From Deinococcus sonorensis KR-87 (GTDB lineage Bacteria > Deinococcota > Deinococci > Deinococcales > Deinococcaceae): a stretch of DNA of 64,000 nt. How positions within the stretch are numbered: position 1 is the stretch's first letter; each line of letters begins with the position of its first letter. The stretch lies in NCBI RefSeq assembly GCF_040256395.1, contig NZ_CP158299.1, positions 897,501-961,500 of the forward strand, written 5' to 3'. This document shows, piece after piece, positions 8,071-18,329 of this stretch. A program made the translations under genes and the position numbers. The notes beneath the pieces are model-generated. The model was not told the DNA's origin. It saw only the letters and a program-made list of their open reading frames with translations, and searched no databases.

Positions 8071-9051
8071 ATGACCCAGTCTCCACCCGCCGCCCAGGCG
8101 CCGCGCCGCTTCACGCTGCCGAGCCTGAGTACCCTGGGACCACTCATCGCGCTGATCATTGCCGTGATCGTGTTCAGCACGCAGTCGCCGCGCTTCTTCT
8201 CCGGCACCAACTTCTCGCTGATCCTGCAGCAGATCTCGTACACCGCCGTGCTGGCCATCGGGCAGACCCTGATCATCCTGATCGCCGGCATTGACCTGTC
8301 GGTGGGCATCGTGATGGCCCTCGGCGGTCTGGTGATGGCCCGGCTGGCCACCCAGTACGGGCTGCATCCGCTGCTGGCGATTCTGGGCGGCTTCCTGACC
8401 ACCATGCTGTTCGGCGCGGCCAACAGCCTGATCATCACCCGGCTGCGGGTGCCGCCGTTCATCGCCACGCTCGGCATGCTCGGCATCGTGCAGGCACTCA
8501 ACCAGACGTATTCCGGCTCGCAGACCATCAGCAACCTGCCGCCCCTGCTGACCGCGCTGGGCAACACCTTCCGGGTGGGCGGCACCGCCATCACCTACGG
8601 CACGCTGGTGATGCTGGCCCTGTACGCCGTGGCGTGGTTCATGCTGAGCCAGACCGCGCCGGGCCGACACGTGTATGCGGTGGGCAACAACCCGGAGGCG
8701 GCCCGGCTGAGCGGCATCTCGATCGACCGGGTGATCATCGCGGTGTACACCACCGCCGGCCTGCTGTACGGCATCGCGGCGCTGCTGCTGGTGGCCCGCA
8801 CCGGCGTGGGCGACCCGAACGCCGGCCAGACTGACAACCTGGATTCCATTACGGCGGTGGTGCTGGGCGGCACCAGTCTGTTCGGCGGGCGCGGCAACGT
8901 GCTGGGCACGCTGCTGGGCGCGGTGATCGTGGGCGTGTTCCGCAACGGCCTGCAATTGATGGGCATTCCCTCGGTGTTTCAGTCGCTCATCACCGGCATC
9001 CTGATCATCGGGGCCGTCGCGCTGGACCAGGCGTCCAGAAGGAAGGGCTGA
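8071..9051 (+). CDS. frcC: Fructose-type ABC transporter, permease
   Basis: Inner-membrane permease of 326 residues with about eight to ten hydrophobic segments. It carries the AraH/RbsC-family signatures GQTLIILIAGIDLSVG near residue 70 and GRGNVLGTLLGAVIVG near residue 280, the latter contacting the ATPase. GGAGG lies eight bases before the ATG. It forms the sugar channel of the FrcBCA system and sits between the binding-protein and ATPase genes, with only 2 bp to the latter. Confidence 0.92.
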   Translation: MTQSPPAAQAPRRFTLPSLSTLGPLIALIIAVIVFSTQSPRFFSGTNFSLILQQISYTAVLAIGQTLIILIAGIDLSVGIVMALGGLVMARLATQYGLHPLLAILGGFLTTMLFGAANSLIITRLRVPPFIATLGMLGIVQALNQTYSGSQTISNLPPLLTALGNTFRVGGTAITYGTLVMLALYAVAWFMLSQTAPGRHVYAVGNNPEAARLSGISIDRVIIAVYTTAGLLYGIAALLLVARTGVGDPNAGQTDNLDSITAVVLGGTSLFGGRGNVLGTLLGAVIVGVFRNGLQLMGIPSVFQSLITGILIIGAVALDQASRRKG

Positions 9052-9053
9052 GC

Positions 9054-9890
9054 ATGTCCACCAGCGTTTCTGCCAACCCCAGCGGCCCGGTGCCGGTCAG
9101 CGGCCAGCCACGCCTGATCATGGAAGCGCGCAAGCTGGTCAAGCGCTACGGGCAGGTGACCGCCCTGGACGGCACCGACTTCGAGCTGCGCGAGGGCGAG
9201 ATCCTGGCCGTGATCGGTGACAACGGCGCCGGCAAGAGCTCGCTGATCAAGGCGCTGTCCGGCGCCACCATTCCCGACAGTGGCGAGATCCTGCTGGACG
9301 GCCAGCCGGTCCACTTCCGCAGCCCGATTGACGCCCGGCGCAACGGCATCGAGACGGTGTACCAGGACCTGGCGGTGGCGCCGGCCATGACCATCGCCGA
9401 GAACCTGTTCCTGGGCCGCGAACTGCTGCGCCCCGGCGTGCTGGGCCGGATGCTGCGGCTGCTCGACAAGAAACGGATGCACGACGAGGCGGTGCGGCAC
9501 ATGCAGGGCCTGCAGTTTGCCATCAAGAGCATGCAGCAGCCGGTGGAGACGCTCTCGGGTGGGCAGCGGCAGGGCGTGGCGGTGGCGCGCAGCGCGGCGT
9601 TCGCCCGGCATGTGGTGATCATGGACGAGCCGACCGCCGCGCTGGGCGTACGCGAGGGCAACATGGTGCTGGACCTGATCCGCAAGGTGCGCGACGGCGG
9701 TCTGCCGGTGATCCTGATCAGCCACAACATGCCGCACGTCTTCGAGATTGCCGACCGGATTCACATCCAGCGGCTGGGCCGGCGGGCGGCCGTGGTGGAC
9801 CCGCACCACATCAGCATGAGTGACACCGTGGCGGTGATGACCGGAGCCATGCGCCCCGAGGACGTGCCGCCGCAGGCCCTGGCGTACTAG
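9054..9890 (+). CDS. frcA: Fructose-type ABC transporter, ATP-binding protein
   Basis: A single ABC domain of 278 residues, unlike the double-domain RbsA/AraG ATPases, and this fits FrcA. Motifs in order are Walker A GDNGAGKSS (near residue 58), the Q-loop in VYQDLAVAP, signature LSGGQRQGVAVARS, Walker B VVIMDEPTAALG, and the H-loop in ISHNMPHVF. It powers sugar import through FrcC. It is the last gene of the lacI-frcBCA unit. The next gene is convergent, only 24 bp away, and I see no terminator hairpin in that gap. Confidence 0.93.
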   Translation: MSTSVSANPSGPVPVSGQPRLIMEARKLVKRYGQVTALDGTDFELREGEILAVIGDNGAGKSSLIKALSGATIPDSGEILLDGQPVHFRSPIDARRNGIETVYQDLAVAPAMTIAENLFLGRELLRPGVLGRMLRLLDKKRMHDEAVRHMQGLQFAIKSMQQPVETLSGGQRQGVAVARSAAFARHVVIMDEPTAALGVREGNMVLDLIRKVRDGGLPVILISHNMPHVFEIADRIHIQRLGRRAAVVDPHHISMSDTVAVMTGAMRPEDVPPQALAY

Positions 9891-9914
9891 AAGGTGAGCG
9901 CTGGGCAGCCCGCC

Positions 9915-11096
9915 TCAGGCACCCTTGAGAAGCAGGAGCCCGTCCGCCCGCAGGAGCAGGGTTTCTGCCCTGGTCAGAGCGGGCCCGTCCGGCCGCTGCT
10001 GGGTTAGGGCGGCCGGCAGGTCCCGGGCGGCCAGCAGGGTCACCTGAGCCTCCAGGCCTTCAAGCAGGCGGCCCAGCGGGCCCGCCTCCGCGGTGCCGGT
10101 CCCCAGCACGCCGGCGACAAACGCGTAGCGCTGGCCCAGACGGGCGCTGACGTGCGCGCCGGCCCCCCACCATTCCAGCGGCAGGTCACCCAGGCTCGGC
10201 AGCTTCATCGTGCTGAGGTCGCGCTGCAGGTGGGTGTTGTGCGCAAACACCAGGGTGGGGCCGCGTTTCCCCTCACGCTCGGCGATGGCGCTGAGGTTGT
10301 CGGCCATCATCAGGTCACGCAGCGCCAGCATCCGCGCCACCCGGGTGGGCGCACGGTCGGCCACCACCGCGTGGTAGCGCAGCAGGCCGGTGGCCGTGCG
10401 GGCGTGAAGCTGCGCGTCCCAGAACCCGGGCCGGCTCATCAGCTGCGGCGCCTCGGTGCGCAGGAGCGTGGCGAGGTCATCGGCCAGCAGACGAAGCTGC
10501 CGTGCTTCGTCGCTGTGGCCGATGGACTGGGCCGGGTCCATCCCGGCCGCCGGGTTGGTCCAGGGGGCGGCCGGGCCACACAGGCGCTCCAGGGTGGCCC
10601 GGTCCAAGGCGAGAGGGCCCAGCTGTTCGGTCAGGAAGAGGTGCAGGGCCAGCAAGCTGGTCCGGGGACTGGCCGCCCATAGATTCTCCAGCGGCGCGTC
10701 GAAGCCGTAGAACTGCAGCTGGTCCGCCGGGTCACGGCCTGCGTTGAACCCGCTCATCCAGCGGACCAGTTCCCGGTTGGCCGGACGCGCCCCGAAGCCA
10801 TGGCTGAAGCCGGTGTGCAGCACCTCGTCCAGCGTGCCCTCACCCGACGTGACGTGGGCATTGACCTGCTGGCCAGCGATGATGTCGCTCTCCAGGGCGA
10901 TGGACCGGAACCCGTGCTGCTCGACCAGGGTGCGGAACAGGCGGTTGCGCCAGGACGGAAAGGCGTCGAGGGAATGCACCGGTTCGCCGAGGGCCAGCAG
11001 CCGGGGCTGGTCTGGCAGGGTGGCGAGAAAGGCGGAAACGGCGGGGCCGGGCTCGGCCATGCTCCAGCCGGGCTGAAGCGGGGTCTGGTCTGACAT
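9915..11096 (-). CDS. Erythromycin esterase family protein
   Basis: The 393-residue product matches the EreA/SucH-like esterase fold. It has LALGEPVHSLDAF near residue 28 (family GExxH), LVEQHGFRSIALE, LRDLMMADNLSAIAE (family RDxxMAxN) and FAHNTHLQRD (family HNxH). Members hydrolyse macrolide lactones or other esters, and many chromosomal homologues have unknown substrates. The start at 11096 follows AGGAG. A longer in-frame start at 11240 exists but lacks a binding site and would add a low-complexity leader. Whether it confers macrolide resistance cannot be judged from sequence. Confidence 0.85.
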   Translation of the reverse strand: MSDQTPLQPGWSMAEPGPAVSAFLATLPDQPRLLALGEPVHSLDAFPSWRNRLFRTLVEQHGFRSIALESDIIAGQQVNAHVTSGEGTLDEVLHTGFSHGFGARPANRELVRWMSGFNAGRDPADQLQFYGFDAPLENLWAASPRTSLLALHLFLTEQLGPLALDRATLERLCGPAAPWTNPAAGMDPAQSIGHSDEARQLRLLADDLATLLRTEAPQLMSRPGFWDAQLHARTATGLLRYHAVVADRAPTRVARMLALRDLMMADNLSAIAEREGKRGPTLVFAHNTHLQRDLSTMKLPSLGDLPLEWWGAGAHVSARLGQRYAFVAGVLGTGTAEAGPLGRLLEGLEAQVTLLAARDLPAALTQQRPDGPALTRAETLLLRADGLLLLKGA

Positions 11097-11319
11097 AGGC
11101 TGCTCCTTTGCCACAGGGCGCGCCCGCTCTGGCTCTTCCATCCTCTCTGTGCCGCATGTGAGGGAGCTTACGGAAAACCCTTCATCAGACGTCCATGAAA
11201 CACCCCATTTCTGGGCCATAAGGGCGGATTTCCGGCCCACGGTCTGACGTCCAGGGCCTGTCGCACCGCGCTCGTTATCAACTCCGGGGAGCCTCCCAAA
11301 GCGGCTGGCCCCCTCACGC

Positions 11320-11325
11320 TAGACT
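11320..11325 (+). promoter_or_regulatory. Leaderless-type -10 box (TAGACT) upstream of prfA
   Basis: TAGACT lies seven bases before ATG 11333, the start of a 16-codon ORF that runs into the prfA start codon. Confidence 0.65.
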
Positions 11326-11332
11326 GTGCAGC

Positions 11333-11376
11333 ATGTTGACCGTGTCTAGGCCCGCCGCTCTCCGGGTGTTTCCACC

Positions 11377-11383
<7 letters not shown>
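11333..11383 (+). CDS. Leaderless 16-codon upstream ORF overlapping the prfA start
   Basis: Reads [16 protein letters not shown] followed by TAA. Its ATG is seven bases after a -10 box, so it would be translated directly from the mRNA 5' end. Its last codons and stop (TGGTAA) overlap the prfA GTG at 11377. Because prfA has no obvious Shine-Dalgarno of its own, ribosomes may reach it by terminating here and re-initiating. RF1 itself reads UAA, so a feedback loop is conceivable. It is either a real leader peptide or the sign of a mis-set prfA start. Confidence 0.5.
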
Positions 11384-12454
<1,071 letters not shown>

Positions 12455-12468
<14 letters not shown>

Positions 12469-12946
12469 CCTGCTGGTCACCGCCGCCATCTTGCGAGACC
12501 GTCAGGGCCGCGTGCTGCTGGTGGGCAACGACTGGCAGGGCCTGGGGCGGGTGCGCTACACCCTGCCGGGCGGCGTGGTCGAGTCGGGCGAGGTGGCCCC
12601 AGAAGGGCTCTACCGCGAGATCCTGGAGGAGACCGGGCTGAAGCTGACCGGCATCAAGCACCTCGCCTACATGACCCACATTGAGGACGAACGCCGGGGC
12701 GAGCGGGCCATCGCCATGGTCTTCGAGGCCACCTGGGAGGGGCTGCTCAATCCGGCGGACCCGGACGGCTTCATCGTGTCGGCCGGCTTCTTCAGCCCGG
12801 AGGAGGCGGTGCAGAAGCTGGAGAGCCCCCCGATGCGTGAACCGCTGAGCGACTACCTGAAGACCGGCCAGCCGGGCCGCTTCTACGCCTTCAAGGGCTG
12901 GGACGGCAAGGGGGGTCTGAGGATTCCGGCGCTCAAGAAGGACTGA
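12455..12946 (+). CDS. Nudix hydrolase (second copy in window)
   Basis: The 163-residue protein has an intact Nudix box: GGVVESGE, seven residues, then REILEETGL at about residues 37-59. Unlike the Nudix enzyme at 3069 it has no basic tail. The sequence after the box ([19 protein letters not shown]) resembles ADP-ribose or MutT-type members, but the substrate is undetermined. It overlaps prfA by 14 bp and is followed 3 bp later by the beta-lactamase-fold gene, so the three form one operon. Confidence 0.9.
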
Positions 12947-12949
12947 GCG

Positions 12950-13972
12950 GTGACGCTGGAAGATCAGCTGCGGACGGGTGGGGCCAGCGGCGCCACCTGG
13001 GCCTGGCGGCAGGGCGGCCACGCCGCCTCCGGTGGACTGGGCACCCTGCGCGACGAACCGGCGGCCATCTTTCCCATCTACAGCATCACCAAGACGCTGA
13101 TTGCGGCGGCGGTGCTCCAGCGGGTGGCGGAAGGAGTGCTCCAGCTGGACGCCCCGCTGCTCGACCAGCTTCAGCTGAACGGGACGCCCGGCTGGCTGTC
13201 CTGGCGGCCCTTCACGCTGCGCGAGGTGCTGAACCACACCGCTGGTCTGCCGGACTACGGCGGGCTGCCGGCCTACCACGAGGCCGTGCGCCTTCAGCCG
13301 GGTGAGCCCTGGAGCGCTGAGGAGCTGCTGGAGCGGGTGGCCCCCCTCCCCCGGCCGGTGGGCTTCGCCTATTCGAACATCGGGTACCTGCTGCTGCGGC
13401 TTCTGCTGGAACAGCTGGAGAACCAGCCGCTGCACCGGGTCCTGCAGCGCCGGCTGTTCGAGCCGCTGCAACTGACCCACACCCGCGTGGCGGGCACCGC
13501 CGCCGACCTGGCCGGGCTCACGCCCGGTCACGGCCGCATCTGGTCCGCGCCCCACGCCACCGCCGGATTGCACGGTTACCATCCCGGCTGGGTGGCCCAC
13601 GGTCTGGCGCTCTCCACCGCTCCAGAGCTGGCCCGGCTGGTGGAGGGCGTGTTCAGCGGCCCACTGGTGCCGGCCCACCTGCGCGCCGCCCTGCAGACGG
13701 CGGTCCCGGTGCACGTCAGCCACCCGGTCTTCACCTCGCCCGGGTATGGCCTGGGCGTCATGCTGGACACCGCCAGCGGGCTGGCCGGACATGGCGGCGG
13801 TGGCCCCGGCTACGGGGCCGGCGCGCTGTGGCAGCCGCTCGCCGCCGACGCGGGCATCACGGCGGTGGCGCTGGTCAACCACGACGGCTCCGAAGCGGGC
13901 CTGCTGCTGGCCCACGCCCTGATCCGTCAGTTCACGGCATTAGCCGCGCCCGCCACGGATGGTCGGCGCTGA
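12950..13972 (+). CDS. Beta-lactamase-fold serine hydrolase
   Basis: Class-C-like fold of 340 residues: nucleophile motif SITK near residue 45, YSN (FAYSNIGYLLLRLL near residue 143), and a C-terminal HGGGGPGYGAG in place of the KTG box. There is no signal peptide, so it is probably cytoplasmic. Such proteins act as esterases, D-aminopeptidases or penicillin-interacting enzymes more often than as true beta-lactamases. The start is GTG 12950, just after the Nudix stop. The end overlaps the convergent GrpB-like gene by 41 bp. Confidence 0.85.
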   Translation: MTLEDQLRTGGASGATWAWRQGGHAASGGLGTLRDEPAAIFPIYSITKTLIAAAVLQRVAEGVLQLDAPLLDQLQLNGTPGWLSWRPFTLREVLNHTAGLPDYGGLPAYHEAVRLQPGEPWSAEELLERVAPLPRPVGFAYSNIGYLLLRLLLEQLENQPLHRVLQRRLFEPLQLTHTRVAGTAADLAGLTPGHGRIWSAPHATAGLHGYHPGWVAHGLALSTAPELARLVEGVFSGPLVPAHLRAALQTAVPVHVSHPVFTSPGYGLGVMLDTASGLAGHGGGGPGYGAGALWQPLAADAGITAVALVNHDGSEAGLLLAHALIRQFTALAAPATDGRR

Positions 13973-14945
13973 GCCGGTCGGCGAGCCACTGACGCTGGGC
14001 CGCATCCAGCATCGGCCGCGCCCGCTCGAAGTCGGCCTGATCCTTGGGACGCGGCGCCTGATCACTGGTCGCACTCTTGAACAGCAGCGCCGCCTCCGGG
14101 GCCAGGTAGGGCAGGCCTCCGGCGGTGACGCGCCGCGCCTGGGCCAGCGGCAGGGTGATGGTGGGATCGCGGCGGTAGTGCCACTGCCCGCCGGAGAGGT
14201 CGGTGAGCATCAGGTCCAGCATTGGAGCCCCGGACCGGTGAACGTGAACCTGATGGTCCGGCAGTTCCAGCGGCCCGGTCCAGGGACTGTACCCCCCATC
14301 GCGCACCGCCTGAGCGTGCAGGCCAGCGGCCTGCAGCAGGGCCTGCACCTCCGCCTGCGCTGCCCTCGGCACAATGATGTCGATGTCCTCGTGCGGGCGG
14401 CCCGGCGTGCCGAGCAGCAGGTCAATGGCCCAGCCCGCCGCGAACATCCATGGCAGGTCCAGCGGAGAGAGCAGCCCGGCCACCTCCTGAAGCGGCGCGA
14501 AGCCGGTGGCCTGGGCATGCGCCTCCCGGGCTTCCGGCAACAGCGCCGCGTCGGCGGCGACCCGGCCAGCCCGGGCCCACTGTTCCCGGTACCGGGCCTG
14601 TGCCTGCGGGTCGGTGCCGAGCCAGTCCCACAGCAGCATCTGATCGTGGACGTGGCCCTGCCGGTGCGACAGCAGCAGCAGCCGATGGGGCCAGTCCGGA
14701 TGCTGATACGCCAGCCCCTCCGGGAATTCGCACGGCACGGCCCAGTAGCCGAGCCCTTCGATGGCCGAGCGCTGGTCCGGTGTAGGCGGAAACGGCAGCA
14801 CGTCCAGCAGCAGCTCCGGCGGTCCCAGGTCCTGCAGCGCAGGCACCGTCCCCGGCCCACCCCAGTGCGTCTCAAAGATGCCCTGCGCCCGGCCACCGGC
14901 CCGGTAATCTCCCAGCGCCTCGTACAGCTGTTCCTGTGCGTCCAT
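13932..14945 (-). CDS. GrpB-like domain fused to an aminoglycoside-type nucleotidyltransferase domain
   Basis: Two domains lie in 337 residues. Residues 1-150 resemble the GrpB/UPF0157 family (LLLSHRQGHVHDQMLLWDWL matches its C-terminal half). Residues 175-330 resemble ANT(2'')-type nucleotidyltransferases, with AGWAIDLLLG followed by RPHEDIDIIV, where the two acidic residues of the DxD pair bind metal. GrpB proteins are themselves related to nucleotidyltransferases, so this may be a tandem enzyme. The start at 14945 follows GGAGG. The in-frame extension to 15011 would run through the tRNA terminator and is rejected. Antibiotic modification is possible but unproven. Confidence 0.8.
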   Translation of the reverse strand: MDAQEQLYEALGDYRAGGRAQGIFETHWGGPGTVPALQDLGPPELLLDVLPFPPTPDQRSAIEGLGYWAVPCEFPEGLAYQHPDWPHRLLLLSHRQGHVHDQMLLWDWLGTDPQAQARYREQWARAGRVAADAALLPEAREAHAQATGFAPLQEVAGLLSPLDLPWMFAAGWAIDLLLGTPGRPHEDIDIIVPRAAQAEVQALLQAAGLHAQAVRDGGYSPWTGPLELPDHQVHVHRSGAPMLDLMLTDLSGGQWHYRRDPTITLPLAQARRVTAGGLPYLAPEAALLFKSATSDQAPRPKDQADFERARPMLDAAQRQWLADRLSADHPWRARLMP

Positions 14946-14963
14946 GATGCGCCTCCGCTCAAA

Positions 14964-14994
14964 GAAAAACCGCCGCACCCAAAGGTACGGCGGC
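14964..14994 (-). terminator. Intrinsic terminator after tRNA-Glu
   Basis: On the minus strand a GC stem (CCGCCGTACC pairing with GGTGCGGCGG around a 4-nt loop) is followed by five Ts (14965-14969). It lies six bases beyond the encoded CCA of the tRNA. Confidence 0.85.
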
Positions 14995-14998
14995 GTTG

Positions 14999-15074
<76 letters not shown>

Positions 15075-15113
15075 ACGCGGTTGTCCCGTGAGGGCGCGTC
15101 AGGAGCGGAGGGC

Positions 15114-15142
15114 AGTGTAGCGGACCCGGGCGGCCGTGTCAA
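15114..15142 (-). promoter_or_regulatory. Promoter of tRNA-Glu
   Basis: On the minus strand TTGACA (15137-15142) and TACACT (15114-15119) are 17 bp apart, the best-matching promoter seen in the window. The -35 hexamer lies inside the loop of the preceding operon's hairpin. Confidence 0.85.
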
Positions 15143-15159
15143 TCCGGCCGCCCGGGTCC
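15122..15159 (-). terminator. Perfect 15-bp inverted repeat ending the SHOCT/DUF4097 operon
   Basis: GGACCCGGGCGGCCG (15122-15136) and its exact complement (15145-15159) enclose an 8-nt loop. It follows the stop at 15171 of the last operon gene. There is no T-run, but the very stable stem may still stop or protect the transcript. The loop holds the tRNA -35 box. Confidence 0.65.
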
Positions 15160-15170
15160 GGGGGTGAGCG

Positions 15171-15368
15171 TTACGGCTGCGACCAGGCCTGCGGCGCGGC
15201 CTGACGGGCGCGGCGCTCCAGCCAGCCTTCCAGGCGGCGCAGCGGGGGCAGCAGCCGCGCCCACAGGGTCCGGCCCAGCCGGCGGCACTGCCGGCGGTCC
15301 TCGGCTTCCATCCAGAGGGTCTCCATCCGTTCCTGCATGCTGCGCTGCTGCTGCTCCCACATCTTCAT
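15171..15368 (-). CDS. Small basic protein, third gene of the SHOCT/DUF4097 operon
   Basis: The 65-residue product is rich in Arg, Gln and Glu (MKMWEQQQRSMQERMETLW at the start, then RRLEGWLERRARQ) and looks like one or two amphipathic helices. It has no transmembrane segment or known motif. The ATG is 11 bp after the preceding gene's stop and a GGAG sequence sits just before it, so it is probably translated from the same mRNA. An internal ATG two codons later has better spacing. Function unknown; it could bind the SHOCT protein or a nucleic acid. Confidence 0.6.
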   Translation of the reverse strand: MKMWEQQQRSMQERMETLWMEAEDRRQCRRLGRTLWARLLPPLRRLEGWLERRARQAAPQAWSQP

Positions 15369-15379
15369 CGCTCCTTTCC

Positions 15380-15955
15380 CTACCGCACGCTGAGCGCGAC
15401 CTGATTGCCGTGCTCGTCCTCGGCTTCCAGCAGCGGCCCCGGCTGCGGACCCGCCTGCAGTAGCAGGGTCAGGCCCTCCAGCGTCACGCCGCTGCGTTCC
15501 AGAGCGGCGATGGCCTGCGGCGGAATCAGCTTGGCCGCGTGCTCCGCCAGACTCAGCGGGAGGTTGGCCGAGTAGCTGTTGCCGTTCTCGTCCTCGGTCT
15601 CGATGCGCAGGATGCTGCCGGGGCGGTTCTGCCGCCCGAAGCCCCCACGCAGCCCACCGATGGCCTCCTCCACGGCCGCGCCGACCGACTGGCCCAGGTC
15701 ATCCAGACCCCCCCAGACCGGCGGGCGGGGCGGTTCCGGCGGACGCGGTGCCTGTGGCTGGACCCGGGCCAGCAGCAGCTCGGTCACGCGGTCCACACCG
15801 AACTCCTCGGCGTGCAGCAGTCCGAACAGGTGCGTGCGGGCGTCGTCACTCAGGCTCAGGCGGCTGCTCAGCGCCTCCAGCAGCGGTGCGGCGTCGTCGG
15901 GCGCCAGCTTGCCGGCGGCCACCAGACCCAGGATGCGTCGAATCTGCTCTTTCAT
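15380..15955 (-). CDS. SHOCT-like domain protein
   Basis: The N-terminal 35 residues (MKEQIRRILGLVAAGKLAPDDAAPLLEAL) match the short helical SHOCT-like domain found at the start of YvlB/LiaX proteins. A Pro/Arg linker (RPPEPPRPPVWGG) follows, then a repeated motif: DENGNSYSANLPLSLAEHA near residue 120 and DEHGNQVALSV at the end. It is 191 residues long with no membrane segment. Its ATG overlaps the stop of the DUF4097 gene (ATGA), so the two are coupled. In Firmicutes such genes belong to cell-envelope stress responses; a similar role here is inference. Confidence 0.75.
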   Translation of the reverse strand: MKEQIRRILGLVAAGKLAPDDAAPLLEALSSRLSLSDDARTHLFGLLHAEEFGVDRVTELLLARVQPQAPRPPEPPRPPVWGGLDDLGQSVGAAVEEAIGGLRGGFGRQNRPGSILRIETEDENGNSYSANLPLSLAEHAAKLIPPQAIAALERSGVTLEGLTLLLQAGPQPGPLLEAEDEHGNQVALSVR

Positions 15956-16830
15956 GCCCCCACCACCTTCAGGCTGCCGGCCGTGACCTGGGCGCTCAGG
16001 CGCGCGGCGCCCTGGCCCACCATGCCGCTGTAGCGCGCACTCATGGTGCCGCCGGTGCGCGTCAGCGGCAGATCGGATTTGACGCTGCCCAGCGTGGTGG
16101 CCACGTCCAGGCGCAGACTGCTGTCGGGGTCCGGATGCAGGGTGGCGCTGCCGGCGTTGATCTCCAGCCGGTGCTCTCCCTCGTCCAGCCGGCCGGACCA
16201 CTGCAGCGAGCCGCCGTTCACGCTGGCCCGCAGCGCGGTGGAGCGGCCCAGGGTCAGGCTGCCGCCGTTCACGTTCAGCATCGCGGCGCCGGTGATCTGG
16301 CCGGCCCGCAGCGAGCCGCCGTTCACCTCCGCCTGCAGCGAGCCGGCGTCGGCCATGCGCAGCGAGCCGCCGTTGATGTGCATCAGCGCCTCCCCCTGCA
16401 CGTCGCTGAGGCTCAGGCTGCCGCCGCTCACCTCGGCCCGCACGTGGCGCGGCTCGAAGGGCAGGCTCAGCACCGCCCGCAGGCCGCTGGAGAAGCGGAT
16501 GCCCTCCGGGTGGCGCGCCCGCTCCAGCCGCCAGCCGTGCTGGTCCTGGCTGAGCTGCAGTTCGCCGTCGCGGGTGGCGCTCAGCTGCGGCATGGTCAGC
16601 CCCGGCTCGTACACCACCGTCAGGGCGTAGGCCTCCACCTTCAGCGTCAGGTCGGGCGGGGTGTCGTGCAGCGCCTCCTGCTTGACCAGCGACGGCCCCA
16701 CCAGTGTGGTCTGCGGCTCCGTTCCGGCGCCCAGCAACTCGGCGGCGTCCTCGGCGGAGAGTTTGCCTTCGGCCACCAGACGCTGAACATGGGCATGGAA
16801 CGACTCCTGATTCCCCTCTTTGGCTTCCAT
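15952..16830 (-). CDS. DUF4097-like beta-helix protein with N-terminal SHOCT-like segment
   Basis: Residues 8-30 (FHAHVQRLVAEGKLSAEDAAELL) form a SHOCT-like helix pair. From residue 130 to 215 the sequence repeats an NGGSL/SGGSL turn every 15-20 residues (five copies), the pattern of a right-handed beta-helix as in DUF4097 putative adhesins. No signal peptide is present, so despite the family name it should be cytoplasmic. It leads a three-gene operon from a consensus promoter, and AGGAGG precedes the ATG. The layout resembles a LiaX-type envelope-stress protein; function not shown. Confidence 0.8.
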   Translation of the reverse strand: MEAKEGNQESFHAHVQRLVAEGKLSAEDAAELLGAGTEPQTTLVGPSLVKQEALHDTPPDLTLKVEAYALTVVYEPGLTMPQLSATRDGELQLSQDQHGWRLERARHPEGIRFSSGLRAVLSLPFEPRHVRAEVSGGSLSLSDVQGEALMHINGGSLRMADAGSLQAEVNGGSLRAGQITGAAMLNVNGGSLTLGRSTALRASVNGGSLQWSGRLDEGEHRLEINAGSATLHPDPDSSLRLDVATTLGSVKSDLPLTRTGGTMSARYSGMVGQGAARLSAQVTAGSLKVVGA

Positions 16831-16847
16831 ACGGTCCTCCTGACATA

Positions 16848-16877
16848 GTTATAAACCTGGGTCTCAATGATTGTCAA
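16848..16877 (-). promoter_or_regulatory. Promoter of the SHOCT/DUF4097 operon
   Basis: On the minus strand TTGACA (16872-16877) and TATAAC (16848-16853) are 18 bp apart in an AT-rich patch, giving a leader that contains AGGAGG before the ATG at 16830. Confidence 0.8.
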
Positions 16878-16914
16878 CTTTGATTTTCTATTCAGGAAAA
16901 GACAGCCGAGCCGC

Positions 16915-16920
16915 TAGACT
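16915..16920 (+). promoter_or_regulatory. Leaderless-type -10 box (TAGACT) of the RNase II gene
   Basis: TAGACT lies five bases before ATG 16926. It is divergent from the SHOCT/DUF4097 promoter 38 bp away. Confidence 0.65.
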
Positions 16921-16925
16921 GAGGC

Positions 16926-18326
<1,401 letters not shown>

Positions 18327-18329
18327 GTC

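Noticed and set aside
5884..8955. 1023-residue minus-strand ORF opposite the regulator and frcB/frcC genes
   Set aside because: It is the antisense of three well-supported genes, its composition is His/Arg/Gly/Gln-rich as expected of a GC-rich shadow frame, and it has no domain or start signal.
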